7,394 bases of DNA, taken from NCBI GenBank assembly GCA_946184595.1, contig CAMHFM010000036.1, forward strand, positions 1 to 7,394, given 5' to 3'. The notes under the pieces were generated by a model. That model saw only the letters and a program-made list of their open reading frames with translations, did no database searches and had not been told where the DNA came from. This DNA is from an uncultured Azospirillum sp. (lineage in GTDB: Bacteria; Pseudomonadota; Alphaproteobacteria; RF32; CAG-239). Below, piece after piece: positions 1-4,692 of this stretch. A program made the position numbers and the translations under genes. How positions within the stretch are numbered: position 1 is the first letter of the stretch; each line of letters opens with the position of its first letter.

Positions 1-2
1 AT

Positions 3-47
3 ATCGAATTAAGCTCGGTTAATCAGATTCAAGGACGCGAAAAATGA
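3..47 (+). CDS. Possible C-terminal tail of an upstream gene (partial)
   Basis: Of the three forward frames, only the one starting at base 3 stays open to the lipoprotein start. It encodes IELSSVNQIQGREK and stops at TGA 45-47, which overlaps the lipoprotein ATG (44-46) as ATGA, a common arrangement of co-transcribed neighbours. Fourteen codons are too few to name a family or to exclude chance, and the rest of the gene would lie before the window. If real, it places the lipoprotein inside an operon that starts further left. Confidence 0.35.
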   Translation: MELSSVNQIQGREK

Positions 48-343
48 GAAATATAATTCTAATTATGACATTAGTTTTTTTTGTCTCCGCTTGCGCAGAA
101 ATACGTCCTGTCGAAACAGTTGAACCCGCATATTTGAGTGATGACGATCGGTTTTTAGATAATGTTCGTGTTAAAAATTCGGACGAATATGGCATTACCT
201 ATGAATATAAAGATGTTCGTATAGATGAGATTGCGTATTTAGCTTCTGAATATTGTTACGAACAAAATGAGCGTAAAGCCGTTTTGTATGATTCACAATT
301 ATATAAAAATTTTTCCCGTCGCGCGACTTTTCATTGCCTATAA
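44..343 (+). CDS. Small putative lipoprotein, function unknown
   Basis: This 99-residue protein begins with a short basic start (MRN), a hydrophobic stretch at residues 4-14 and a lipobox ending V-S-A-C at Cys17, typical of signal peptidase II substrates. The mature protein would be anchored to a membrane through Cys17 and be about 83 residues long. It is acidic and Tyr-rich, with two further cysteines (Cys71 and Cys98) near the C-terminal half that could form a disulfide in the periplasm. An AAGGA-type ribosome binding site at 31-36 lies 7 bases before ATG, which supports this start. No family is recognised. It may be co-transcribed with an upstream gene because its ATG overlaps a TGA stop. 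A 62-base gap with its own promoter candidate separates it from the J-protein gene. Confidence 0.75.
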   Translation: MRNIILIMTLVFFVSACAEIRPVETVEPAYLSDDDRFLDNVRVKNSDEYGITYEYKDVRIDEIAYLASEYCYEQNERKAVLYDSQLYKNFSRRATFHCL

Positions 344-344
344 G

Positions 345-373
345 TTGCAAAACGAAAAAGCCTTTCTTATATT
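345..373 (+). promoter_or_regulatory. Sigma70-like promoter for the J-protein gene
   Basis: TTGCAA at 345-350 and TATATT at 368-373 are separated by 17 bp, matching the -35 and -10 consensus at 4 of 6 and 5 of 6 positions. Transcription would start near 380, leaving a leader of about 26 bases that includes AGG at 395-397, 8 bases before the ATG at 406. No sigma32-type heat-shock motif was seen here. Prediction from sequence only. Confidence 0.5.
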
Positions 374-405
374 TATATAAAGAGAGGATAATTTAGGCAA
401 AAATA

Positions 406-1317
406 ATGAACAAAGACTTATATAGCATATTAGGCGTTAGTAAAACAGCAAGCGAAAGCGAGATTAAATCTGCCTATCGAAAACTTGCCCGTAAATATCA
501 TCCGGATTTAAATAAAGATAATCCTGCAGCCGCAGATAAATTTAAAGAAGTTTCCTGCGCTTATGATATTTTAGGAGATAAAGAAAAACGCAAAAAGTAC
601 GATAACAAAGAAATAGATGCCGACGGAAAACCAACGGGCTTTGGCGCCGGATTTGGCGGTGGTAACTATAGTTACAGCGGAGGAAACCCATTTGGGGCGG
701 GTACTGGAAATTTTGATTTTTCTTCAATTTTCGGTGATGATATTTTTTCTCAATTTAGTGGTGGCGGCGGTTTTGGCACCGGATTTAGCGGACGTTCCCG
801 TCCAAGAAAAGGGCAGGATATCAATTATACCATGCAAATTGACTTTTTAAGTGCAGCACGGGGGGATGATAAGACTGTTTCTATCCAAGGAAAAAGCATT
901 AATGTCAAAATTCCGGCAGGAACGGAGGACGGACAAACGCTGAGATTAAAGGGATTGGGGTATCCAAGTCCAAATGGAGGAGAAGCCGGAGATGTTTTAA
1001 TCACCCTGAAAGTCAGTTGTCATCCGTATTTTTGTACGGAAGGAAAAAATATTGTTTTAGAATTACCTGTTAGTTTAAAAGAAGCTGTTCTTGGGGCAAA
1101 AGTAACGGTTCCGACAATTAACGGCAAAGTGGCCGTTAAAATTCCGCCTTATTCAAGCAGTGGATCTAAATTACGCTTAAAAGGTCAAGGAATTAAAACA
1201 AAATTCGGGCAGGGAGATGAAATCGTCACCCTAAAAATTATGATGCCGGAAAAGAAAAATGCAGATTTAGAAAAAATCTTAAAAACAATGCCGGATGAAA
1301 ATGTAAGGACTTTTTAA
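406..1317 (+). CDS. Class B DnaJ/CbpA-like J-domain co-chaperone
   Basis: This 303-residue protein is a J-domain co-chaperone that should stimulate the ATPase of a DnaK-type Hsp70 and deliver substrates to it in the cytoplasm. The J-domain covers residues 4-66 with the essential HPD tripeptide at 32-34, preceded by the basic helix II (YRKLARKYH). A Gly/Phe-rich linker spans about 78-130 and contains [12 protein letters not shown], similar to the DIF-type helix of class B proteins. Residues about 137-285 form two beta-rich C-terminal substrate-binding domains with repeated KIP and LRLKG(L/Q)G elements. There are no CxxCxGxG repeats, so the zinc finger of canonical DnaJ is absent and this is CbpA/DjlA-independent class B rather than housekeeping DnaJ. 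Length is normal for CbpA. No in-frame start lies upstream because TAG occurs at 394-396. It is translationally coupled to the next gene. The symbol is left empty as cbpA is not proven. Confidence 0.93.
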   Translation: MNKDLYSILGVSKTASESEIKSAYRKLARKYHPDLNKDNPAAADKFKEVSCAYDILGDKEKRKKYDNKEIDADGKPTGFGAGFGGGNYSYSGGNPFGAGTGNFDFSSIFGDDIFSQFSGGGGFGTGFSGRSRPRKGQDINYTMQIDFLSAARGDDKTVSIQGKSINVKIPAGTEDGQTLRLKGLGYPSPNGGEAGDVLITLKVSCHPYFCTEGKNIVLELPVSLKEAVLGAKVTVPTINGKVAVKIPPYSSSGSKLRLKGQGIKTKFGQGDEIVTLKIMMPEKKNADLEKILKTMPDENVRTF

Positions 1318-1883
1318 TGCTTTTAGACGCTCTGCAAAAATTTGAATGGTACAACGAACCAGAAAACGTCATCTTTCGTGATCAAGAAATGCGGGTTCAA
1401 GCCGGATCTCAGACAGATTTTTGGCAGAGTAAACACCATCAATACGGAAAAGATAACGGACATTATTTTTTTACACGCAGAGATAATAATTTTACGTTTG
1501 TCGTTAAATGGAGCTTTGAAGAGAGCCGCCCCTACGCACAATGCGGAATAATGCTGAGAGTTGATGAAAAAAACTGGATTAAAGCCTCAATAATGTACGA
1601 CAATCCTCAAAGACCAATGCTTGGAAGCTCTGTCACTCAGGGCGGATATTCGGATTGGGCGGCACAAGATATTCCGCAAGGGATAAAAACAATATGGTTT
1701 AAGATCAAAAGATTTCAGGGAGATTATCTGATTTATTATTCCTTAGATGGTGAAAATTATAAGCAAATTCGTACAACGCATTTGCTTAACGATATGCCTG
1801 AAGTCAAAATCGGTGCGTATATATGCAGTCCCGGCGCTGAAGAATTTGAGGCATCATTATCAGAAATCGATTTTATAGAATAA
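1317..1883 (+). CDS. DUF1349-like concanavalin-fold protein
   Basis: This 188-residue soluble protein has no signal peptide. It resembles the DUF1349 family (related to yeast 'regulation of enolase' Ree1), a concanavalin/LamG-like beta-sandwich group. Recognisable elements are an N-terminal WYNEP segment (11-15), the core QCGIMLRVDEKNWIKA (75-90), the YSLDGENYKQIR strand-turn-strand (141-152) and the closing KIGAYICSPG (164-173). The biochemical function of this family is not established; a carbohydrate-related role is often assumed from the fold. Its ATG shares one base with the TAA of the J-protein gene (TAATG, 1315-1319), and TAAGGA at 1304-1309 lies 7 bases before the start inside the upstream coding region, so the two genes are almost certainly co-transcribed and translationally coupled. 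No terminator is evident immediately after the stop. Confidence 0.8.
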   Translation: MLLDALQKFEWYNEPENVIFRDQEMRVQAGSQTDFWQSKHHQYGKDNGHYFFTRRDNNFTFVVKWSFEESRPYAQCGIMLRVDEKNWIKASIMYDNPQRPMLGSSVTQGGYSDWAAQDIPQGIKTIWFKIKRFQGDYLIYYSLDGENYKQIRTTHLLNDMPEVKIGAYICSPGAEEFEASLSEIDFIE

Positions 1884-1901
1884 ATTTGTTTATTTTGTCT
1901 A

Positions 1902-1930
1902 TTTACAGATGCTGAGAATTATGATATAAA
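1902..1930 (+). promoter_or_regulatory. Sigma70-like promoter for the 1975 gene
   Basis: TTTACA at 1902-1907 and TATAAA at 1925-1930 are separated by exactly 17 bp; each box matches 5 of 6 consensus positions. Transcription would start near 1937, giving a leader of about 38 bases. This suggests that the following gene can be transcribed independently of the J-protein pair. Confidence 0.55.
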
Positions 1931-1974
1931 GGACATCCTTACACTATCATTATTAAATTAACATAAAGCAGCCT

Positions 1975-2367
1975 ATGAACAAGGAAAAACTACTCGCGCT
2001 TTCCGATTTTATGTGCGAACACCAAATTGGTGTATCGGAAATTAAAGAAATGGCAGACTATGCCGTCATCTTCAGAGATATACCTTTAACGGAAATATCT
2101 ATTCCTATGACATATGCAAATGCGTATGCAAATGCGCGTCAGGCGGGAAAAGAGATGATGAGTGCCGCTCAAGCACAAAAAGTTTACCAAAATTTCGAAT
2201 TGGCAAATCAAATGCTTGAAGCGCTAGGTGAAGAACCAATAAAGAAATATCTTTATTGGCTGAAAGATGAGGCTACAAAACCTTATTTGGCAAAAGTCTT
2301 TGACTTCCGGATAGGACAGACAAAAGAGCTCAGAAAAAGCGAAAGCTTCAGAGTCCGTCTTTCCTAA
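1975..2367 (+). CDS. Hypothetical protein, 130 residues, unknown family
   Basis: The protein is not recognised. It is soluble-looking, with no signal peptide or membrane segment, and is predicted by eye to be mainly alpha-helical with mixed charge. Residues 47-54 are YANAYANA, produced by an exact in-frame 12-bp tandem duplication in the gene. The C-terminal part (about 86-130) is basic and ends KELRKSESFRVRLS. The only cysteine is Cys14. The ribosome binding site is weak (AAAGCAG at 1966-1970 region, close to ATG), so initiation may be inefficient. It has its own promoter candidate at 1902-1930 and a strong terminator 15 bases after the stop, making it a likely single-gene transcript or the last gene of the chaperone block. 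Coding is supported by a clean 130-codon frame with AT-rich codon use like its neighbours. Confidence 0.7.
   Translation: MNKEKLLALSDFMCEHQIGVSEIKEMADYAVIFRDIPLTEISIPMTYANAYANARQAGKEMMSAAQAQKVYQNFELANQMLEALGEEPIKKYLYWLKDEATKPYLAKVFDFRIGQTKELRKSESFRVRLS
2113..2136 (+). repeat. 12-bp perfect tandem repeat inside a gene
   Basis: TATGCAAATGCG occurs twice in direct succession (2113-2124 and 2125-2136) in frame, encoding YANA twice at residues 47-54 of the 130-residue protein. Because the unit is a multiple of three, gain or loss of a copy would keep the reading frame. Confidence 0.95.
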
Positions 2368-2381
2368 AATTTAAACAACTC

Positions 2382-2415
2382 AAAACTCCTAAGTTCTCTG
2401 ACTTGGGAGTTTTTT
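2382..2415 (+). terminator. Rho-independent terminator after the 1975 gene
   Basis: The arms AAAACTCCTAAGT (2382-2394) and ACTTGGGAGTTTT (2401-2413) pair with one T-G wobble around a 6-base loop (2395-2400), and the 3' arm runs into six T residues at 2410-2415. It lies 15 bases after the stop codon at 2365-2367. Confidence 0.88.
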
Positions 2416-2819
2416 GTTGAGAAAATGGCACTAAATAATAACATAATACGAGCAACATCCTCTCAAAACACTTGCTCCGACACTAAGCAAGAAGTTTTGC
2501 ATGAGAATATATAATAAGACATAATGAGATTTAATAGTTTAAGAACCGCTTATAGACGCCCGTGCTGCGATTATAATTGTTTCACACTATTATAATTTTT
2601 TGTTTCATAACTTCTGTTACTATCAAATAACATTCTGTTAAGTCTAAGACAGTACTGTTTCCATGATAATTATACATCTATAGCTATATCCTTATCATGG
2701 AATAAATGAATTCATACTCAGGATTCTAGATGTTATTTATTAACAAAAGATTTATAAAAAAGTGAATCTTTCTGGCGATTCGCCGCAAATCAAGACTCAG
2801 ATTCGCTTTGAGTCAAATC
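2416..2819. other. Intergenic region without a convincing gene, with several dyads
   Basis: About 400 AT-rich bases lie between two terminators. No frame longer than about 30 codons has a plausible start and ribosome binding site. The following structures can be seen: a direct repeat TTCTGTTA at 2612-2619 and 2633-2640, 21 bp apart; a perfect palindrome ACAGTACTGT at 2649-2658; an inverted repeat CCATGATAA/TTATCATGG at 2661-2669 and 2692-2700; a palindrome GGCGATTCGCC at 2774-2784; and a hairpin GACTCA/TGAGTC at 2794-2814. Their grouping could mark a small RNA, regulator sites or decayed DNA. None is strong enough to name. Confidence 0.5.
2661..2700. repeat. 9-bp perfect inverted repeat
   Basis: CCATGATAA (2661-2669) and TTATCATGG (2692-2700) are exact reverse complements separated by 22 bases, and that spacer itself contains the palindrome TATAGCTATA (2679-2688). 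There is no T-run after either arm, so it is not a standard terminator. Function unknown. Confidence 0.7.
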
Positions 2820-2867
2820 AAAAAAAATTGCGACTCTGTTCTGAAAAAAACAAGAATCGCAATTTTT
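2820..2867 (-). terminator. Rho-independent terminator of the leftward 2880-4037 gene
   Basis: On the minus strand, AAAAATTGCGA (2867-2857) pairs exactly with TCGCAATTTTT (2833-2823), and the second arm continues into eight T residues (2827-2820 read on the minus strand). It starts 12 bases beyond the TAG stop at 2882-2880. The loop is long (23 bases), but the 11-bp perfect stem and T-tract are clear. A second hairpin at 2794-2814 lies just beyond and may back it up. Confidence 0.8.
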
Positions 2868-2879
2868 AATAAAACAAGA

Positions 2880-4037
2880 CTAAGTTATATTATTTGTATT
2901 TCGTCTTGCTCTCACCGCTTTTATTGCTTTTGCATCCATGGTCAGAGGTTTTCTTTGACCTTTTTTTGTTAACTTTCTGGCGTATTCCATCTCTTCTTTT
3001 GTTTCTGAAGGAGAAACTTGCGCCACCGGCTGAAAAGAAACTTTTGGAAGTTTGATATCAAGCTGAACAGGATCTTTTAAAATAAACTTTTTGATTTGTT
3101 CACGATTAAGATAACTCTGAAACATTTCAAAAATTTGATAATTTCCAATCATCTCTGTGATGTCAAAAACATAACCTCTTTTAGCACCTTTGGTATAATA
3201 CTCATCAATATCAGCGACAGCTGTTCTATTAAAACGAACTGTTTTACCTTTAATACTATCTTCCGGTGTTAATAAGGTATCAACAGCGACAACATTAGAG
3301 AAAGTTGTTGTGTAATGATAGCCGCTTCGACTAGTTTTTGAATGAGGGAAAACCACGCAAACAGCATAAGGATTTTTCTTATAAATTTCAGCAAGCGTTT
3401 TAGGAATATCGTTTGTTTCTTTTTGATCTCCAAAATTAGCTTTTATATCTCTGATAATTCCGGAGCAGGAATTAGGCGAAGTCAAACATTGCATTAATAA
3501 TTCATATTCTTTAAAATCATACTCTTCTATTGTTTCAATTAAAGAACCTAATCCAGCTGTTGCGCAGAAGTATGAGGGATCAACAGATAAACCTCGGCTT
3601 TTATATTGATCAAACATTTGATGTAATTTTTTTCGTTTGGCAGCTATTCCCTTAGGCTCCACTTCTTGTATGTCTTTATTGTTTTTAATTATAACATCCC
3701 ATAGAGTAAAAGCGAACTCTTTTTGCCTCTCCATAATAATGTCTCTATGCTTTTCTACAAAATCAGCATAATCAGGATTGTTTTTTGTTGTGCTGGCCAT
3801 TGCCAACAATCCGATGGGCGTTCCTTTTTTTTGAGTGTTTTGGGCATGCATACTTATTTGTGCATTTGGCGCTGACATAGCAATGAGTTTTAAGGCTAAA
3901 GCTAAAGTCATTTTTTTTGCAAAACGAGAAATTCCGAATTCTTTATCTAAACGGTGCCATCCTCGAATAGTCTTTAATTTCAATATTTTAGCTTCTTTGA
4001 GAAACTTTTCCCAAAGTTCGTCATATTTTTCAGTCAT
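2880..4037 (-). CDS. Hypothetical protein, 385 residues, unknown family
   Basis: The family is not recognised. The N-terminal 42 residues are charged, followed by a hydrophobic stretch at about 43-58 ending SAPNAQ, which resembles a signal-peptide core but lies unusually far inside; an alternative start at Met43 would lack a basic N-region. Residues 90-150 look helical and charged. Cys158 opens a helix-like segment (YFCATAGLGSLIETI), and Cys184, Cys191 and Cys227 follow. Residues 224-253 read as paired strands, PYAVCVVFPHS then SGYHYTTTF with His241, and D253 after. A Cys before a helix and a His in a later strand recalls papain-fold (NlpC/P60, CHAP) enzymes, but this is a guess from arrangement only. 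The C-terminus (about 352-381) is strongly basic. The ribosome binding site is weak (AGAGA). It has its own promoter and terminator, so it is a one-gene unit. Confidence 0.8.
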   Translation of the reverse strand: MTEKYDELWEKFLKEAKILKLKTIRGWHRLDKEFGISRFAKKMTLALALKLIAMSAPNAQISMHAQNTQKKGTPIGLLAMASTTKNNPDYADFVEKHRDIIMERQKEFAFTLWDVIIKNNKDIQEVEPKGIAAKRKKLHQMFDQYKSRGLSVDPSYFCATAGLGSLIETIEEYDFKEYELLMQCLTSPNSCSGIIRDIKANFGDQKETNDIPKTLAEIYKKNPYAVCVVFPHSKTSRSGYHYTTTFSNVVAVDTLLTPEDSIKGKTVRFNRTAVADIDEYYTKGAKRGYVFDITEMIGNYQIFEMFQSYLNREQIKKFILKDPVQLDIKLPKVSFQPVAQVSPSETKEEMEYARKLTKKGQRKPLTMDAKAIKAVRARRNTNNIT

Positions 4038-4072
4038 TGGCGTTCTCTGTATCTTGGAAGATTAAAATATAC

Positions 4073-4087
4073 TACTTATAATAAGTA
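4073..4087. promoter_or_regulatory. Candidate operator dyad at the start of the leftward gene's transcript
   Basis: TACTTA (4073-4078) and TAAGTA (4082-4087) form a perfect inverted repeat with a 3-bp centre. It lies directly downstream of the predicted -10 box of the leftward gene, where transcription should start, so a bound dimeric repressor could block it. No regulator gene is present nearby, and AT-rich DNA produces such dyads by chance fairly easily. Confidence 0.35.
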
Positions 4088-4089
4088 AT

Positions 4090-4118
4090 ATTATAATATA
4101 CCAAAACAAGCGAGGGAA
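4090..4118 (-). promoter_or_regulatory. Putative promoter of the 2880-4037 gene
   Basis: On the minus strand, a perfect -10 box TATAAT occupies 4095-4090. The -35 candidate TTCCCT (4118-4113) is 17 bp upstream but matches the consensus poorly. Transcription would begin near 4083, about 46 bases before the ATG at 4037. The weak -35 suggests low basal activity or the need for an activator. Confidence 0.4.
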
Positions 4119-4173
4119 CATTAAAAAAAAGAGTTTTCCACACAATATCAGAACAAAAAAAGAGAAAAGCGGC

Positions 4174-4202
4174 TTGAAAAAAAATAAGGCTTAGATTATA
4201 AA
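4174..4202 (+). promoter_or_regulatory. Sigma70-like promoter of the tRNA-Arg gene
   Basis: TTGAAA (4174-4179) and TATAAA (4197-4202) are separated by exactly 17 bp. Transcription would start at about 4209, only some five bases before the mature tRNA, leaving a very short leader for RNase P to remove. Confidence 0.7.
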
Positions 4203-4213
4203 AACAATTATGC

Positions 4214-4290
4214 GTCGGCGTAGCTCATCTGGATAGAGCAACAGTTTCCTAAACTGTGGGTAGTGGGTTCAAGTCCCGCCGCTGACGCCA
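4214..4290 (+). tRNA. tRNA-Arg, anticodon CCT
   Basis: The full cloverleaf can be drawn. The acceptor stem GTCGGCG (4214-4220) pairs with CGCTGAC (4280-4286) with one G-T wobble. The D-arm is GCTC/GAGC (4223-4226, 4236-4239). The anticodon stem ACAGT/ACTGT (4241-4245, 4253-4257) encloses the loop TTCCTAA with anticodon CCT at 4248-4250. The variable region is five bases, and the T-arm GTGGG/CCCGC (4263-4267, 4275-4279) has the loop TTCAAGT. The discriminator is G4287 and the CCA end is encoded (4288-4290). It decodes AGG. The 3' end is the site of the 55-bp duplication described separately. Confidence 0.96.
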
Positions 4291-4332
4291 TACAAAAACA
4301 GCTCCTTTTATAAGGGGCTGTTTTTGTATGAA
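4278..4332 (+). repeat. Direct repeat copy A: tRNA 3' end plus terminator
   Basis: These 55 bases contain the last 13 bases of the tRNA (GCCGCTGACGCCA) and the terminator hairpin. They recur at 4523-4577 with a single difference (T4291 against G4536). Duplication of a tRNA 3' end is the usual trace of site-specific integration into a tRNA gene, although the distance of 245 bp is far too short for a normal integrative element. Confidence 0.93.
4289..4330 (+). terminator. Rho-independent terminator of tRNA-Arg (copy A)
   Basis: The stem ACAAAAACAGCTCC (4292-4305) pairs with GGGGCTGTTTTTGT (4314-4327) with one T-G wobble around the loop TTTTATAA. In this copy the stem extends by three more pairs, using the final CA of the tRNA CCA end, so the hairpin begins inside the tRNA sequence. 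Because it is a near-perfect palindrome with A- and T-tracts, it can work in both directions. Confidence 0.9.
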
Positions 4333-4522
4333 TGTTGCGAGGGACTTGAACCCACGGAGTGGGCTGGAGGCAAAAAATCAGTCCGGTGAACTGATTTTTA
4401 ACGACAGGCGCAGATTTGTTAGGGTGTGAGAAGCAACAGCGCAACGAAACAACCGTTACAAATCAAGTGACCGAAACGAGTTATTATTGCGATTAAACGC
4501 AATAATTATGAGTAAGACTTGT
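4333..4522. other. Hairpin-rich segment between the two tRNA-end repeats
   Basis: These 190 bases contain no convincing coding frame. They hold many self-complementary elements: CCCAC/GTGGG (4351-4363); a terminator-like AAAAATCAGT/ACTGATTTTT (4373-4399) with loop CCGGTGA; GATTTGT/ACAAATC (4413-4419 and 4458-4464); GTTGCG/CGCAAC (4334-4339 and 4440-4445), which would close a 112-base domain; and ATTATTGCG/CGCAATAAT (4483-4506). Composition is richer in G and C than the flanking intergenic DNA. It could be a structured small RNA, a MITE-like mini-element or the scar of a larger integrated element. The strand of any transcript is not known. Confidence 0.45.
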
Positions 4523-4577
4523 GCCGCTGACGCCAGACAAAAACAGCTCCTTTTATAAGGGGCTGTTTTTGTATGAA
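4523..4577 (+). repeat. Direct repeat copy B: tRNA 3' end plus terminator
   Basis: This is the second copy of the 55-bp repeat, 54 of 55 bases identical to 4278-4332. Its left boundary lies exactly where similarity to the tRNA begins (GCCGCTGACGCCA), and bases further left do not match the tRNA T-arm, so no second functional tRNA exists here. Its right boundary is GTATGAA at 4571-4577, after which the alpha-glucosidase upstream region begins. Confidence 0.93.
4537..4572 (+). terminator. Rho-independent terminator, copy B
   Basis: The 14-bp stem and TTTTATAA loop of the tRNA terminator are repeated exactly. G4536 breaks the three-pair extension present in copy A. It lies before the alpha-glucosidase promoter and would isolate that gene from read-through from the left. 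Confidence 0.8.
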
Positions 4578-4618
4578 GATGATAAGATGTCAAACTTGTT
4601 TATATTCCTTTCTTTACC

Positions 4619-4646
4619 TTGACTATCTAAAGAATGCAGCTATATT
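4619..4646 (+). promoter_or_regulatory. Sigma70-like promoter for the alpha-glucosidase gene
   Basis: TTGACT (4619-4624) and TATATT (4641-4646) are 16 bp apart, each matching 5 of 6 consensus positions. Transcription would start near 4653, about 40 bases before ATG 4693 and well downstream of the earlier in-frame ATG at 4573. It therefore decides the start codon of the enzyme. Confidence 0.65.
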
Positions 4647-4692
4647 TTCCCTACAATTAAAATTATTTTATCAATTTTTAAAACAAATTATT

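Larger units (their letters stand above)
4263..4355. repeat. 93-bp interrupted palindrome spanning tRNA T-arm and terminator
   Basis: The tRNA T-arm GTGGGTTCAAGTCCC (4263-4277) has an exact 15-base reverse complement at 4341-4355. Both are centred, to within half a base, on the 17-bp terminator stem between them (4289-4305 with 4314-4330). The 10-11 bases between the two paired blocks on each side do not match. The whole is therefore a symmetric palindrome interrupted on both sides. Confidence 0.85.

Noticed and set aside
361..387. Hairpin CCTTTCTT/AAGAGAGG before the J-protein gene, a possible RNA thermometer covering AGAGAGGA
   Set aside because: The best promoter places the transcription start near 380, so the left arm would not be transcribed from it, and AGAGAGGA is about 17 bases from the ATG, too far to be the main ribosome binding site.
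617..850. Plus-strand 77-codon frame within the J-protein gene
   Set aside because: It lies wholly inside the well-supported J-protein gene in another frame, over the Gly-rich linker whose composition keeps alternative frames open.
2425..2514. 29-codon plus-strand frame after the 2382-2415 terminator
   Set aside because: It has no ribosome binding site or promoter, is of low complexity and follows directly on a terminator; it is likely chance.
4208..4444. Minus-strand 78-codon frame across the tRNA
   Set aside because: It is antisense to the tRNA and terminator, and its peptide (with AGLEPTT) is the translation of tRNA-complement sequence commonly mis-annotated as protein.
4573..4692. Longer N-terminus for the alpha-glucosidase from ATG 4573
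   Set aside because: This ATG lies in the 3' arm region of terminator copy B and upstream of the predicted promoter; GH13 homology begins just after Met at 4693.
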